A stretch of 64,000 nt of DNA from Sialis fuliginosa (Eukaryota > Arthropoda > Insecta > Megaloptera > Sialidae). The translations under genes were made by a program, and so were the position numbers. This document shows positions 50,101 to 61,700 of the stretch, piece by piece. The DNA is taken from positions 35,588,001 through 35,652,000 of the forward strand of contig OY540810.1 of NCBI GenBank assembly GCA_961205875.1, read 5' to 3'. A model generated the notes under the pieces. It made no database searches and was not told the origin of the DNA. It saw nothing but the letters and a program-made list of their open reading frames with translations. Positions within the stretch are counted from its first letter, which is position 1. The number at the start of each line of letters is the position of its first letter.

Positions 50101-51028
50101 AATGGAAAACAAACATTTAGTCATAGTATGTATTTGCATGCGATGTAACATAATTTAGAGCAGCGATATTGCAAACGTTATGAAACCTTTTATGGATATA
50201 CTCTTAGTTCAATTGGTATAATAATCTCAAACTGTACTCAGCAATAATTGCTATTGTTTATTAAATATAAGTGCGGTTTATATATTATCTGTGCAGTATG
50301 TAAATACTTACAACGAACTGTTTACTATGTTTAGTGGTCCTATGTATCATTGTTTTGTTTCATCTTAACCGATTGAAAACAATAAGTGATTTAATTAAAA
50401 TTAATATTTAATTATTTACTAAATCGATTGTTTTGATTAGTCACTGTACTTCTAAAGGATAAATCGAATATGTATTCAAATATCATATTGACATTTGAAT
50501 GTACTATGTATAACTTTTTATTGTTTATATATATTTTAGGAGTTAGTACTTTTTATTTTGAATCGTGTTAAGATTTTTGATTTGTTTACTTATAAATTTA
50601 AGGAAAGATTTTGTGTACAGGCTGTGCTATATGTGAATGGCTATTACTTAAGGATTGTATTGTGACGCTACCTAATAGTATTGTTCTTATTGTGTACATA
50701 CTAATTGTAGGTTATGTTAAACTTCGGGTGAATAAAATATATTTTGTCATGGAATATAAGTTAGAAGCTTTTTTTAAACACCCAAGGTTTACCTAATTTA
50801 TCAATAGTTTTGTAAATTTATATTCGAAAAATGTAAAATATATCTTAAAAAAGGTTATTTTTATTTTATTCAATTCCTTATCGTTTGAAATTTTCATAGT
50901 AGGTAGTATAAAAAATTTGTGTTTATTTTCTCTTTTATAAAAGAAATGAATATGAAAAATATTGCACTAAATAGAAGTTATAATGAAGGTAAGTTAAAAT
51001 TTATAAAAATCAATGGTTTTCAATATTT
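47103..51028. other. FoxN gene 3' UTR and AT-rich spacer
   Basis: Nearly 4 kb with no recognisable coding exon. The left part is presumably the 3' UTR. Several poly(A)-type signals are present. A CACGTG E-box lies near 48494, but nothing links it to a function. Confidence 0.5.
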
Positions 51029-51058
51029 CGTCGTTGTCATTTTAATATCTCCTATGTG
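51029..51058 (+). repeat. Left terminal inverted repeat of transposon
   Basis: Thirty bases ending in TCTCCTATGTG, exact reverse complement of 54747-54776. The inner 8 bases CCTATGTG are the unit repeated in the subterminal regions. Confidence 0.93.
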
Positions 51059-51180
51059 ACAATATTTTCAAAAATGAGATTTTTGAATATTACGGTTGGT
51101 CTTTTTTTTCTCTATCTGTTCAATAATATCTCATATGTATAGCAATATCTGTTTCTTTTTAATGAGTAAATTTAATTTAT

Positions 51181-51286
51181 CCTATGTGATAGGCTCGTAT
51201 AACTGATCCATAATTTATCCTATGTGTCATATACAGCACATAGAAGAAATTAAAGAATTCAAAGCAGGTCTATTTATACACATAGG
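51181..51286. repeat. Left subterminal CTATGTG motif cluster
   Basis: CCTATGTG at 51181-51188 and 51219-51226, and inverted CACATAG at 51237-51243 and CACATAGG at 51279-51286. Together with the TIR this makes five copies in about 260 bp, as expected for transposase-binding sites. Confidence 0.65.
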
Positions 51287-51953
51287 GGGTTTTGTTTTCT
51301 AAATAGTTTGCATATAACTGTGGCAATTCTGTGTTGATTTATTCACTTTGTTGGAATTAATTCGTTATAGAATCAGTGCTTAATTAAAGTGATATTTAAT
51401 TAAAAATTAAGGTAAGAATTTGTTTTCTTTGATTTTAATTAGCAATATATTAATTTAAACTTTAAAGTTACAAAATGAGGCTTTTGAAATGTTATCTTAA
51501 GTTTGTACTATGATTGTAAATTGTCAGTTTCATTGTTAATTATTATAAAATTCTCTACAATTATAATTTCATCAATAGGCTTGTCTCTTTATTATATAGG
51601 TATTATTATTAAATGTTTTTTTAGCTTTATGTTTATTAAAATATAAAACTTGTATTAAATTGTTCATTTAATTGTTAATTGTTACAAAATTCTTTACAGT
51701 TACAATTTTATTTAAAAATCCTCGATCGTTTATTAAATTTTATATAGTTTTTATTACTTTAGAACTATTAATAATTATATTGTCAATTTATTAGTTATAA
51801 AATTTCTTATAAAGTAATTGTATTTTTCTCAAAAATGTCTCGTCAGTATTAGGTATTAGAATAGATATTTTTTACTTATAAAGTTCTATGCAATTATAAT
51901 TTTATCAATAAAGCCTTTGTCATTTATTTTTATTTTTTTATTTTAGAAAAAAA

Positions 51954-54218
51954 ATGAAACAATCTTGTAGTTCTTTCGGAACAATGTCTCGAGGAAGAAA
52001 AATTTTGATGATGCTTGAACAAAATAAGAATGATGGTCCTGTAAGTTCCGGTTTCAAAGAAAAAAGTATACAACCAAATGAACCACTCACTGATCGGAGT
52101 AATAGTAATGATTTAATAATTGAACCTGATGATGAACTATTCAATATTTTAGATAATTTATTAGGAAAAGAAATAAATGATTTGGTGGTTGAAAATAGAA
52201 ACAAGATAAACAATGATAATCTAGGATTCGTAGAGACAGCCAAAATATGTTCACATAATAAAGACATTGAAAAAAAGGTAGCGAATGAAAATTTGAAAGT
52301 ATGTGAAAGTGTGAAACTGTTAAGAGAAAGAGAAGAGGATATATCTTCAGGAAAAGTAGATGAAGAAATAACTGAAATTAGTAGACACAGCAACATTGAG
52401 CAAGCAATGGAAGTTGATGATAATGATATGGAAAAAGAAGCTTCAATGATGGACATAGAGGAATTTGGAGGTGATGAGAATAATCAGAAAATATCACAAG
52501 CGGAGACGAAAAAGCGACGGATTTTTGGATTACCTTACATGGGTTATAAACGCACTGAAGCAAAAGTTATCAATAACATTCCCAAACCAAAAAGAATGTT
52601 GAAAGAAAGATGTTCCCACAAGAACCAAAAAAAAATAAGTCCTCGTTCTTTCTTGTGTGCTGAATTTACAGAAGACGATAGGGTTGTAGCTTTTAATAAT
52701 TTTTGGGAAATTGAATCATGGGGAAAAAAACAAGCTTTTATTAAAGGTCTAGTTACTACCAGAAGTATAAAAAGAAGGCGAAAAGATAGAAGTGATAGAT
52801 TGCACAAAAATGAAGGACATGACATCTACCTTCAAAAGGGAAATGAAAATAAACTAAGAGTATGCCGAAAATTTTTCATTAACACTCTTGGATTAGGTGA
52901 AGATACTTTTAAGAGATGGGTTAAAGGTTCAAATCTTAATGATAAGGACATACCAGAAACTGATATTGAAGAAGCAGGTGAAATTAAAATGACTAAAGAC
53001 CAAGAAGGTCAAAGAAAGGATTCCAGAAAAGAAGTTAGAGAGAATGTCAAGTTCTGGTTGCAACAACTACCCATGGTTCCAAGTCATTATTGCAGAGCAT
53101 CGTCTAAAAAAAAATATGTTGAGTCAACTTTTAGATCACAATTGCACATGTTCACTATTTTTAATGAATGGTGTATTGTTAATAATAAAAAGCCAGCTGG
53201 GAGAGTTTTATTTTGTAAAATTTTGGATGAAGAAAATATCGCAATCCATAAGCCCAGAAAGGATCAATGTGATTTATGTTGTGGTTTTAAAGTTGGTTCT
53301 GTAAGCCGCGATAAATATGAAAAACACATTAAAAGTAAAAATGATGCCAGAGAGGCAAAAAATGCTGCCAAATCATGTACGAACAAAAATAAGTTAGTTT
53401 TGACAATGGATCTACAAAGCGTGCTGTTATGTCCACTGATACTTGCATCTCAAGTATATTACAAGCAAAAATTACAAGTTCATAATTTTACAATATACGA
53501 ACTGAACAGTGGAAATGTAACTTTGTATGTTTGGCACGAGGGTAATGGTGGGGTTACAGCAAATGAATTTACATCTTGCATCAGAGACTTTATTTTTCAA
53601 CTTCCTGAAAATTATGAACAAGTAACGCTAATATCCGATGGATGCAACTATCAAAATCGAAATAAAGTCCTAGCAAGTAGTCTCAGTGATTTAGCAAAAC
53701 TAAAGTCAATAAACATTGAACAACTATATTTAGAGAAAGGCCATACGATGATGGAAGCTGACAGTGTCCATGCAACTCTAGAAAAATATTTCAAACCTCC
53801 TATTAATTCACCTGCAGATTACATCACTTTAATGAGAATGGCTAGGCCTTCCAACCCTTATAAAGTTAATGTCTTAGACTATACATTTTTTAATAACTTT
53901 GAAAAACTTAAAACAAATTTGACATCTTTAAGACCAGGTAAAAAGACTGGTGACCCACAAGTCGTTGATATAAGAGCATTACTGTACAAACCTGATGGTT
54001 CAATTATGTATAAAATCAACCACACTGACGAATATAGCATTCTTCCCCAAAGAAGAAAAATTGAAAATAATCCTAACCAATTCATCCCCGCTCTACATAG
54101 CACTTCACTACCGATAAATGAGTCAAAATATCGACATCTTCAAGAAATGAAGTCAATTATTGAAGAACCCCATCGTGCTTTTTATGATGCACTTACTTTT
54201 AAAGCTGATAAAAAATAA
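51954..54218 (+). CDS. Transposase-like protein, DUF7869-type RNase-H fold candidate, 754 aa
   Basis: Single uninterrupted ORF between the two TIRs. Residues 1-200 are charged and low in complexity. The middle has conserved-looking blocks with aromatic and cysteine residues (SFLCAEFTEDDRVVAFNNFW, VCRKFFINTLGLGEDTFKRW, DQCDLCCGF with C439/C442 and later H458). The C-terminal half has the strand and spacing expected of an RNase-H transposase core: D486 in LTMDLQSVLLC, D562 in TLISDGCNYQNRN, and E601 or D603 in GHTMMEADSVHATLEKYF. This layout is known from large families of multicopy proteins in insects and cnidarians. The ATG follows a TTTTAG acceptor-like site, and a GTAAG donor near 51412 could end a 5' noncoding exon. 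Function as the element's transposase is inferred from its position; the superfamily is uncertain. Confidence 0.8.
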   Translation: MKQSCSSFGTMSRGRKILMMLEQNKNDGPVSSGFKEKSIQPNEPLTDRSNSNDLIIEPDDELFNILDNLLGKEINDLVVENRNKINNDNLGFVETAKICSHNKDIEKKVANENLKVCESVKLLREREEDISSGKVDEEITEISRHSNIEQAMEVDDNDMEKEASMMDIEEFGGDENNQKISQAETKKRRIFGLPYMGYKRTEAKVINNIPKPKRMLKERCSHKNQKKISPRSFLCAEFTEDDRVVAFNNFWEIESWGKKQAFIKGLVTTRSIKRRRKDRSDRLHKNEGHDIYLQKGNENKLRVCRKFFINTLGLGEDTFKRWVKGSNLNDKDIPETDIEEAGEIKMTKDQEGQRKDSRKEVRENVKFWLQQLPMVPSHYCRASSKKKYVESTFRSQLHMFTIFNEWCIVNNKKPAGRVLFCKILDEENIAIHKPRKDQCDLCCGFKVGSVSRDKYEKHIKSKNDAREAKNAAKSCTNKNKLVLTMDLQSVLLCPLILASQVYYKQKLQVHNFTIYELNSGNVTLYVWHEGNGGVTANEFTSCIRDFIFQLPENYEQVTLISDGCNYQNRNKVLASSLSDLAKLKSINIEQLYLEKGHTMMEADSVHATLEKYFKPPINSPADYITLMRMARPSNPYKVNVLDYTFFNNFEKLKTNLTSLRPGKKTGDPQVVDIRALLYKPDGSIMYKINHTDEYSILPQRRKIENNPNQFIPALHSTSLPINESKYRHLQEMKSIIEEPHRAFYDALTFKADKK

Positions 54219-54260
54219 TTATTATTTTCCGTTGTTTTTATATTTTGTTTTAATTTAAAC

Positions 54261-54461
54261 CTAAAGGCCTCTATACACCATCCAATTTGACATCCAATTT
54301 TCAAGGGCAATCTGCAAGATCCCTGCAGATTGGGTCGTGTATAGGCAAATCGGGGCGATTATATATAAAAACACTACTTACTTTAACAGTACCCGATTTA
54401 CCCCCACTCTACCTCCCTACAAATCGGCCCTGCAGATTAGGTGGTGTTTAGAGGCCTTTAG
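54261..54461. mobile_element. Nested palindromic MITE in the transposon 3' region
   Basis: The left arm CTAAAGGCCTCTATACACCA and the reverse-complemented right arm CTAAAGGCCTCTAAACACCA are inverted repeats around a 201-bp GC-richer insert with an internal CTGCAGATTGG/CTGCAGATTAG repeat. It lies 42 bp after the transposase stop codon and well inside the right TIR. No clean target duplication was found. Confidence 0.7.
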
Positions 54462-54531
54462 AATACATTATTTTTGCTAAAATAAATAAAGAACATTATT
54501 TAAAAACTAGTTTTATTATTTAACTATATCT

Positions 54532-54776
54532 CCTATGTGAAAACAATTAACATTTAATACCTTCTATGTGCAGATGAACATACAAAAACATTATTTTTTC
54601 AATTAGGAAATAAAAAGTTAGTAATTTTAAATAAAAAAATATATTAAAATAATATTTATGTCACAATATAAGAATATTAAAATAGCTAAAACATGTGAAT
54701 AATTTTTAAATAGTTTTTGATAATTTATTCAAAAAATCAAACTTTGCACATAGGAGATATTAAAATGACAACGACG
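54532..54776. repeat. Right subterminal CTATGTG motifs and right TIR
   Basis: CCTATGTG at 54532-54539 within TATCTCCTATGTG, TCTATGTG at 54563-54570, and the right TIR at 54747-54776 beginning CACATAGG. They mirror the left cluster. Confidence 0.75.
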
Positions 54777-54874
54777 ATTTGTATCAGAAAATATTCCAGA
54801 AAAAAAGTTGGCTTTGACATGTCAGAAAAACACTTGTCAAATATTTATGTATTTATATTGAAGTTCATCTTACA

Positions 54875-55642
54875 ATGAAATTGTATTTTATATTATTTAG
54901 TATAATAGTGCTTCTAAATTCTTGTGAATCATATAGTCATAATTCAAAAAATAATAAAAGGTATAAAAGAAACCTTTCAAATTCTGTTTGTATTGGTTCT
55001 AATTGTGATTCAAGCTCTGCTGATTCTCATAAAAGTGAACATATGAAAGAGAGTAAAGCAAAAGCGACAAACATGGCACAGAAAGCGGCTCAAGAAGCGA
55101 AGGCAGCATCTGATGCACAACAAATCGCTGGTCAGAAGGCTTCACATCAAGTGAAAGAGCAACTTGCTGAAAAAGCATTACAAGCTGCTAAAGCAGCCGA
55201 AGCTGCATATGTAGGGAAACAAGCATTGGTCGATCAGTTAGAAGAGGAAATACGTGAAGCAGAAGAGATAGTTCAAGAAGAAAGTACATCATTACAACAA
55301 AGCCAGAGTTACGTTAATGCAGCTGCATTATCTGCTCAACAGGCAGCTCAATTACTCAAAACACTAACTGCAACAGTTCAATTAGCAGAAGCTAATGCTG
55401 CCAATTCAGAACAAGCAGCAACTGGAGCTCAACAACAATTAGCCGAGAAAAACCAGTTAGTCGAAGCTGCTAAAAACAGATTGCAAGCACTTCTTAAAGA
55501 ACTTAGCGAAGCACGTACAGATTTAGTAAACACTAAACAAGCTGCTGCAAAGGCTTCTGCTGCAGCTCAAGAAGCAAAAGCAAATGCATGCAGAACTAAA
55601 AGAACAAATAATTTTAATTCAATGAATGTAACTCTATCATAA
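54875..55642 (+). CDS. Secreted coiled-coil protein of the DUF745 family, single exon
   Basis: 255 aa with an N-terminal signal peptide (MKLYFILFSIIVLLNSCES, cleavage near residue 19), a short basic Ser/Cys-containing linker, and a long Ala/Gln/Glu/Lys-rich helical region from about residue 60 to 240. The blocks KEQLAEKALQAAKAAEAAY, VDQLEEEIREAEEIVQEEST and LAEKNQLVEAAKNRLQALLK, ending DLVNTKQAAAKASAAAQEAK, match the insect-specific DUF745 family. Its function is not known; secretion and coiled-coil assembly are what the sequence shows. The start codon is 98 bp downstream of the right end of the transposon at 51029-54776, so its promoter is short or disturbed. It converges with the nardilysin gene (stop codons 62 bp apart). 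Confidence 0.85.
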   Translation: MKLYFILFSIIVLLNSCESYSHNSKNNKRYKRNLSNSVCIGSNCDSSSADSHKSEHMKESKAKATNMAQKAAQEAKAASDAQQIAGQKASHQVKEQLAEKALQAAKAAEAAYVGKQALVDQLEEEIREAEEIVQEESTSLQQSQSYVNAAALSAQQAAQLLKTLTATVQLAEANAANSEQAATGAQQQLAEKNQLVEAAKNRLQALLKELSEARTDLVNTKQAAAKASAAAQEAKANACRTKRTNNFNSMNVTLS

Positions 55643-55704
55643 AATCAGAAATATGTGTATAATATACTTTATTACAATTTTATAAAAAATATACAATATA
55701 GATA

Positions 55705-58700
55705 TTATTTTGTTCGATGTAAAGGATAGAGAAATAATTTACTTTTGAAATTTTCAATATCGGTAATGAAACATCTTTTATCATTCGAAATATTACTGAC
55801 AATCAGCTTCAATGGATGATCCACATTACCTCCATAACATAATGGTTTGTCATCTGAAAAGATTGAAATGAATTTTAATCTATACTAATGTTGTATTTAA
55901 GTATTTGTATAATGAAACAACATTCTAAAATAAAAATTATACTTCATTTTATAAAAATTGAGTTATGTAAACATATGGGTCTATCAAGATATAATGATAT
56001 ATAAACATATTACTATACATAAATATATGATATTATGATTATATTTTGAAGAAAAAAAATGGGTCGCACCAGTCACAAATTGAAATAGAATGATCTTTTT
56101 TAATTTTAGAATCAATTTTTTTTTATTTCAAAATCAATATTTTCAAGACCTACATATATAGCTGTCAACGTTGAATCACAAGTTTAATTTATCCATCTAG
56201 ATATGGAATAGGAGTACCAGGAATGCATTCATAAGTATGCAGGTCTTTGAAAAATCACAAAAATCCATGTATTTTAAATGGGGAAATCGCCCCCCTCTGG
56301 TAATGGCCAATTTTTAAGATAGAGGGCTGAAACTTTTTAAAATAAAATAAAAAGTTATTTGGAGCTGATTATGGGCAGCCCAGTCAAAATTCATCCCAAC
56401 CCCATCTAAGGACTATCCTAATGTATACACTATACATACCTACGATTATCTCATTTGACAATTCACAATCATTATATATTTTACTAGGTAATAATTCAGG
56501 CGATGAATGCATTGCTTCACACATATTGTTTTCAGATGATTTTGTACAACCAACAATCTAAAATTAAACCCCATTTTCAATTGTTATTTTTTAAACAGTC
56601 TTAAAATAAAAAAATACCTGAACAGATAATTTCCTCAGTTTTTTAACATTTCCCCATAAGCTATGATCATTTAACCATTCTACAAGTTCCACTTTTTCGA
56701 TATTTTTAATACACTCTATTTCTTTTTCTAATCTATCAAACAAAAAATCTTTTGAAACAATTTCTGCCCAATTTCTTGAGACTTCTCCTTTCAAACAAAC
56801 ATCTGCGCATTGTTTTAATTTAACCAAATCTTGTTTCATATCCTCTATTTCATTTTCAGACATAATTTCAATAAGTGAATGCGCATGTTTAACAAATGCT
56901 TCTATACGTTCATCTATGTAGTCAGCACTAAAAAAATTAATAATTAATATAATTAAAATTATACAGAACTGTTAATTATTATTTACCTATGTTTATCAGT
57001 TTGCCCATTGACAGTTATAGAATATCCAAGAACTCCTAAAGTATCACGTAAAGAACAAAATACATGGTATCCCAACTGCTCTTTGGTACGCAAGATATCA
57101 AATAACGGTTCTTCTAAAATCATCTAAAACATTATTTAATTTAGTATTACTTATAGCTAAAAATTTGTTTGAAAGTGAGAAACTACGGTCTAGTTACGAC
57201 TGCCGCACTGATATTAAAAACTGTACTTAGATAAAATTTACCATTAATAATTCTAATGTAGCCATGCTTCTAATGGTGGCAGGTCCAGACTGGTAATAAT
57301 TAATTATTGACATATTTGTATCATCTTGGTTAAATCCCAATACACGACAATAATACTTTCCTAGTGGTATCTGCGACACTCGTATCTAAAATATCAATAC
57401 ATATACAGGATGGGGCATTTAATTAATTAATATTTGAAAAAAATGTTTGGTTGTGAAGGAGTTATCGAATAGTAATATTTATTTATTCTTTTAACGTGGT
57501 TTCACGGTTATTTCAAGGTTAACATAATTTTTTTAAATAGGAACCTAGTTTTTATTTACTTATCTTATTCTATGTGAAAAAACATGAATCTTTCAGTGAA
57601 AACTATTTTTTGAACAATCTAAACTTTACGCTATCTAACAAAATAATTTCGAGATTTTGAACATTCAAGAATTTTTTACTCAGAAAAAATACAAGATACA
57701 GAAAATGTTTAATTGACTGATTAATACATTGTTAAAATACCTTTGGTAGAGTGTTTGGCAGTAAAGCTTCACATTTTAATTTTTCTAAAATATTATTACT
57801 GGCACTCAAGGCTTCCTCTTTTGTAATATTTCCTTGTACTAAACATTGAATATAGAAACGACTTAAAAATTGTCGACTGAATATTTTCAGCATATCTACT
57901 GTAATTTCAGATATCGCTGCATGTTTATCAACAATACTCCAATGAGGATTCATTAAAATATTTATTCGAACTTCTCTGTAACATATAATGCATAAGTAGC
58001 AGATTTTAGGGAGCACTAAGGGGTTTTAGCTCCTCTACCAAAAAAAAAAAAAATTTTAAACATTATAATTTATATTAATATTGAAATATACAATATATTA
58101 CCAAATAATGGTTATTTCAGCCCTCCCCCCCCAATACAAAATTCTAGATCCACCCCTAAAATACATGCAGAATTAATTAATATTAAAGAGCAAAACAGCA
58201 GTTTTATAATTATCAACATCCCCTTACCCTTGTAAGATTTTGATAAACCCCCATTCCTCACATAAAATTTCCTATTTTTTACTTAAAGAAATATCAATTA
58301 TTTTTGCTGTACACTAGACGTAGATTTTAAGGAACCTCTTTCTCTTATAGGAAAAGATATATCTTAAATGTTTTTATTTTAATATGTATAATTACAATAA
58401 TAACAATATAACAATAAGATAATTAAATTTTATCTGAAAAACTTACCTTTCTAGTTTTTCAGGTTTAATACAATGATTATAATAATTTTTTGTTTGTTTC
58501 ATTTTAAGCGCATTGAATAGTTCCGTTGTTAAATTATCAGGAAAACTGTACATGTGTTTCAACATCAAATCCAATAATAACTGAAAGTAAAAAATTATTT
58601 AGTGTTATGTGACACTCATAGAAACTATTTATTGTTACCAAAAGTTTTTGATTGTAGCCTGATACTTTTAATACAATACCCGTATCACTAACACCTAAAG

Positions 58701-61700
58701 AATAAGATAGTCCAGCCATGACAGCTGGATAAGCATCTTCATTAAGTTGATGATCTAATATTGATATATACAGATCAAACATTACAGCACTAAAAATAAA
58801 ATTTTTTCGTAGATTTTTGAAAATATCAGTATTTAATTAGTGATTTGTTAATTAATTGCATTGTTATTGTTTTATGATATGAAAAATTATTTTATAAAAA
58901 AGCAAATGTAAAAATATAAAAGCAAATGTAAATATTTTTAATTCAGCAATCATAGTTAAAAACAATGATTAAAATTAAGGAGTCATTTCATAATAAAACT
59001 TACTTCTGCGGTGACCGTAAAGTCAAAGGACTAATGAAATGATAATGTAAGTACGCTGTGGGTAGTTTGAATTTATTGTCAGGTCGATACCAAAGTTCCA
59101 TTTTTTCAGTGTTTAATATTTTTTCCGGGTATTTTGGTACATCTGCATCACATGATATCAAATCAAAATTGTCAGTTATAAACATATTTGGTTCAGGAAG
59201 TGAAAATTCAGGATACACACAAATATTTTGCCACACTTTCAACCAGTTGATCGGAATTTCTAAAAAAATTAAAATAATAATATAAACTTGTCATTTAACT
59301 GCAAGACTTTAACTAATGTTTTACCACACATTACAGTTGATATTTTCAAAGCTTTTTGTAGTAGCTTACACTCAAAACATGAAATTACCTTTATCAGTGT
59401 ATTCAGTTTTAAACCATTTTTCTTGTTTATCGTACACAATATTGTCAGTGTCCTTCTTTTTGGATAAAACTGTTATATTCAGATATTCAGGTTTCAAATA
59501 ATCATATATTTTTTTAATTTCCTAAAAGAAAATTAACAATAACGTTATTATTTATAAAAATTAGACAAAACCTCTAAATAAAAAATTAAATATTCAGTTG
59601 CCACATTTTGTCAATTTGTCAGTACAAAAGTATTTGATAATAAAAAATTATTCAATATTTCATTTATGTACGTCGTTTTTCTTAATTGTTAATTAATTAA
59701 ATCTTTTTTAGTTTTTGAACAACTCATACAGCACTGCGACTCATTTACTTATTTTATCAGTGCCAGTAATGTTGCCATTATATTTGTAACGGGATCGAGA
59801 CAAAAGGCTGACATGGACAAAAGGTAGACATGATTATGAATTTACTTTTTAGAGTTCCGAAGAAACCCTATTATTATTACTTTGTCGTCTGTCTGTCCTT
59901 TTCAGTCAAAGCTAAATATCTCATAAACTATATAAGCTAGAAACAATATTAATGAATTTATACGTTTCAAAACCCCTACAATCTGTATAATAATAATAAG
60001 CAGCCAGTATTGATGATTGGTTGTCCCGATCGCCAGACAATAATGATGTTCTACTGTAATAAATAAATAAATGTGTACTTACATCAGAGTTATACTCATA
60101 ATATAAATCAGGTCCTGTTAAATAATGTTCTGGTGGATAAAAGTGCATTGCTTCTGCCAGAGTCTCTACGAAGTCAGCAGCATTTCTTTCTGGTAAAAAT
60201 CGAAATAATGTATCCTCTATTGATTTTATTTCTTTGAAGATTTCTTCACGACATCCACTCTCTTTAATCAGTTGTAAATATGAAAATACAGCATTTAATA
60301 CCTTAAATTAAAAATATTATTGATCTTGTTGTGTAATTATTTATTCTAAAAATATTTAAAAACTTGGACAAGGAAAATATTAAGGAAGAAGAAATATCAT
60401 TTTACCTCTTCTAAATTTTTCATTCCTTCATCTGTTAACTTTAAAGAAACAGTAAATAATGCATACATCGAATTATGCTCACTTCCCGATTCACCATTGC
60501 CTGTACTGATACTTAATACCCAAACTCTGGAAAATGAACACAACAATGTAAAATAATAAATATTAACTTTAATACAATGTCATTTACTTTTTTCTTAGAT
60601 AAGACAACAATGAACCTTTCCCTTCATGTCCTAACAACCATGAAATATACTGATGTGGCTTGCTTTTGTATAACTTTAGTAAGGACGGCATTGACCATGT
60701 TAAATTAACCTATAAAATAATTATAGTTACAAAATGATGGATGCATGTATAGTACAATTATGAGTTATTTACTTGACAAACATCTTTTATAGAATTGACA
60801 TAATACAAACGATGAAATAGAGACATATCAAACACGTTTTCTTTAAATGGTGTTACATCAACCGGTGGAAGATTATTGTTTGGGACATCAGAGAAACAGT
60901 CGATGACGTATTTTTGAAGAACATCCAATGACAAACGAGCCTTTTAAAAAAAATAATAATAATTTTTTTTATCGCTACGTTAGTATTTTATACTAACTTG
61001 AATAGCAAGAGTCATTCTGTGTGATGAATAATGACGTTGTCTAAATTCATTTAAAGCTTTGTGCAATGCATCATCCGATATGTTATCTCTAAGCGTTGTT
61101 AAATTTCCCCACGTGAAAGTATTGACAGGATGATCGGGAAAAGCTAAACTAAATAATAGTTGATCTCGTCGATCAGAATCTGATGGAAGAGCCATTTGAA
61201 ATTCTGAAAGTAATACAAAATTATATCATAATTGTTCAGAAGTGGGTCTTCACCTCAAAACAGGTTGAACATTTGTTTAAAGCATTCTATCAATATGGTA
61301 ATAATACCTGATTCTATAGCTTCTCTTTCTCTGGTCATAGTTTCTCGTTTCAGTAAAGGGGAGATAAAAAAATGTGCAAATTTATCTAAAGTGTCCAACA
61401 AATGTCTATCTTGGCATTCAAAATAAAAAGTTGTTGTTTCACAATCTGTTGTTGCATTATTTGAACCTCCACGTTTCTAAAATGTATTAATAAATTTTTT
61501 AAATGATTGAATTTAAATTATAATTACATATTATTTAAGTAGAATTTACCTTTACGAATGAATCAAAATCATTCTCTTCCGGATATTTTTTGCTTCCCAT
61601 GAATACCATATGTTCAAGAAAATGGGCCATTCCTTGTATGTGTCGTGGATCACTGAAGCTACCAACTCCTACACACAGACCAGCTGCTGCCTACAATTAC

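Larger units (their letters stand above)
51029..54776 (+). mobile_element. Complete DNA transposon with 30-bp perfect TIRs and ATTT target duplication (Sola-like candidate)
   Basis: The left TIR at 51029-51058 starts CGTCGTTGTCATTTTAATAT. The right TIR at 54747-54776 is its exact reverse complement over all 30 bases. ATTT is present on both sides (51025-51028 and 54777-54780), so a 4-bp target duplication is the simplest reading. The 3,748-bp element holds one intact 754-aa ORF (51954-54218). A core CTATGTG/CACATAG motif recurs near both ends. Autonomous structure, identical TIRs and an open ORF indicate a young copy. The 4-bp duplication and the protein type suggest the Sola superfamily or a related undescribed group; this assignment is inference. 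Confidence 0.88.

Noticed and set aside
51938..52825. Minus-strand Ser/Leu-rich open frames opposite the transposase
   Set aside because: Antisense shadows of the 754-aa ORF; their composition is explained by Glu/Lys-rich codons on the other strand.
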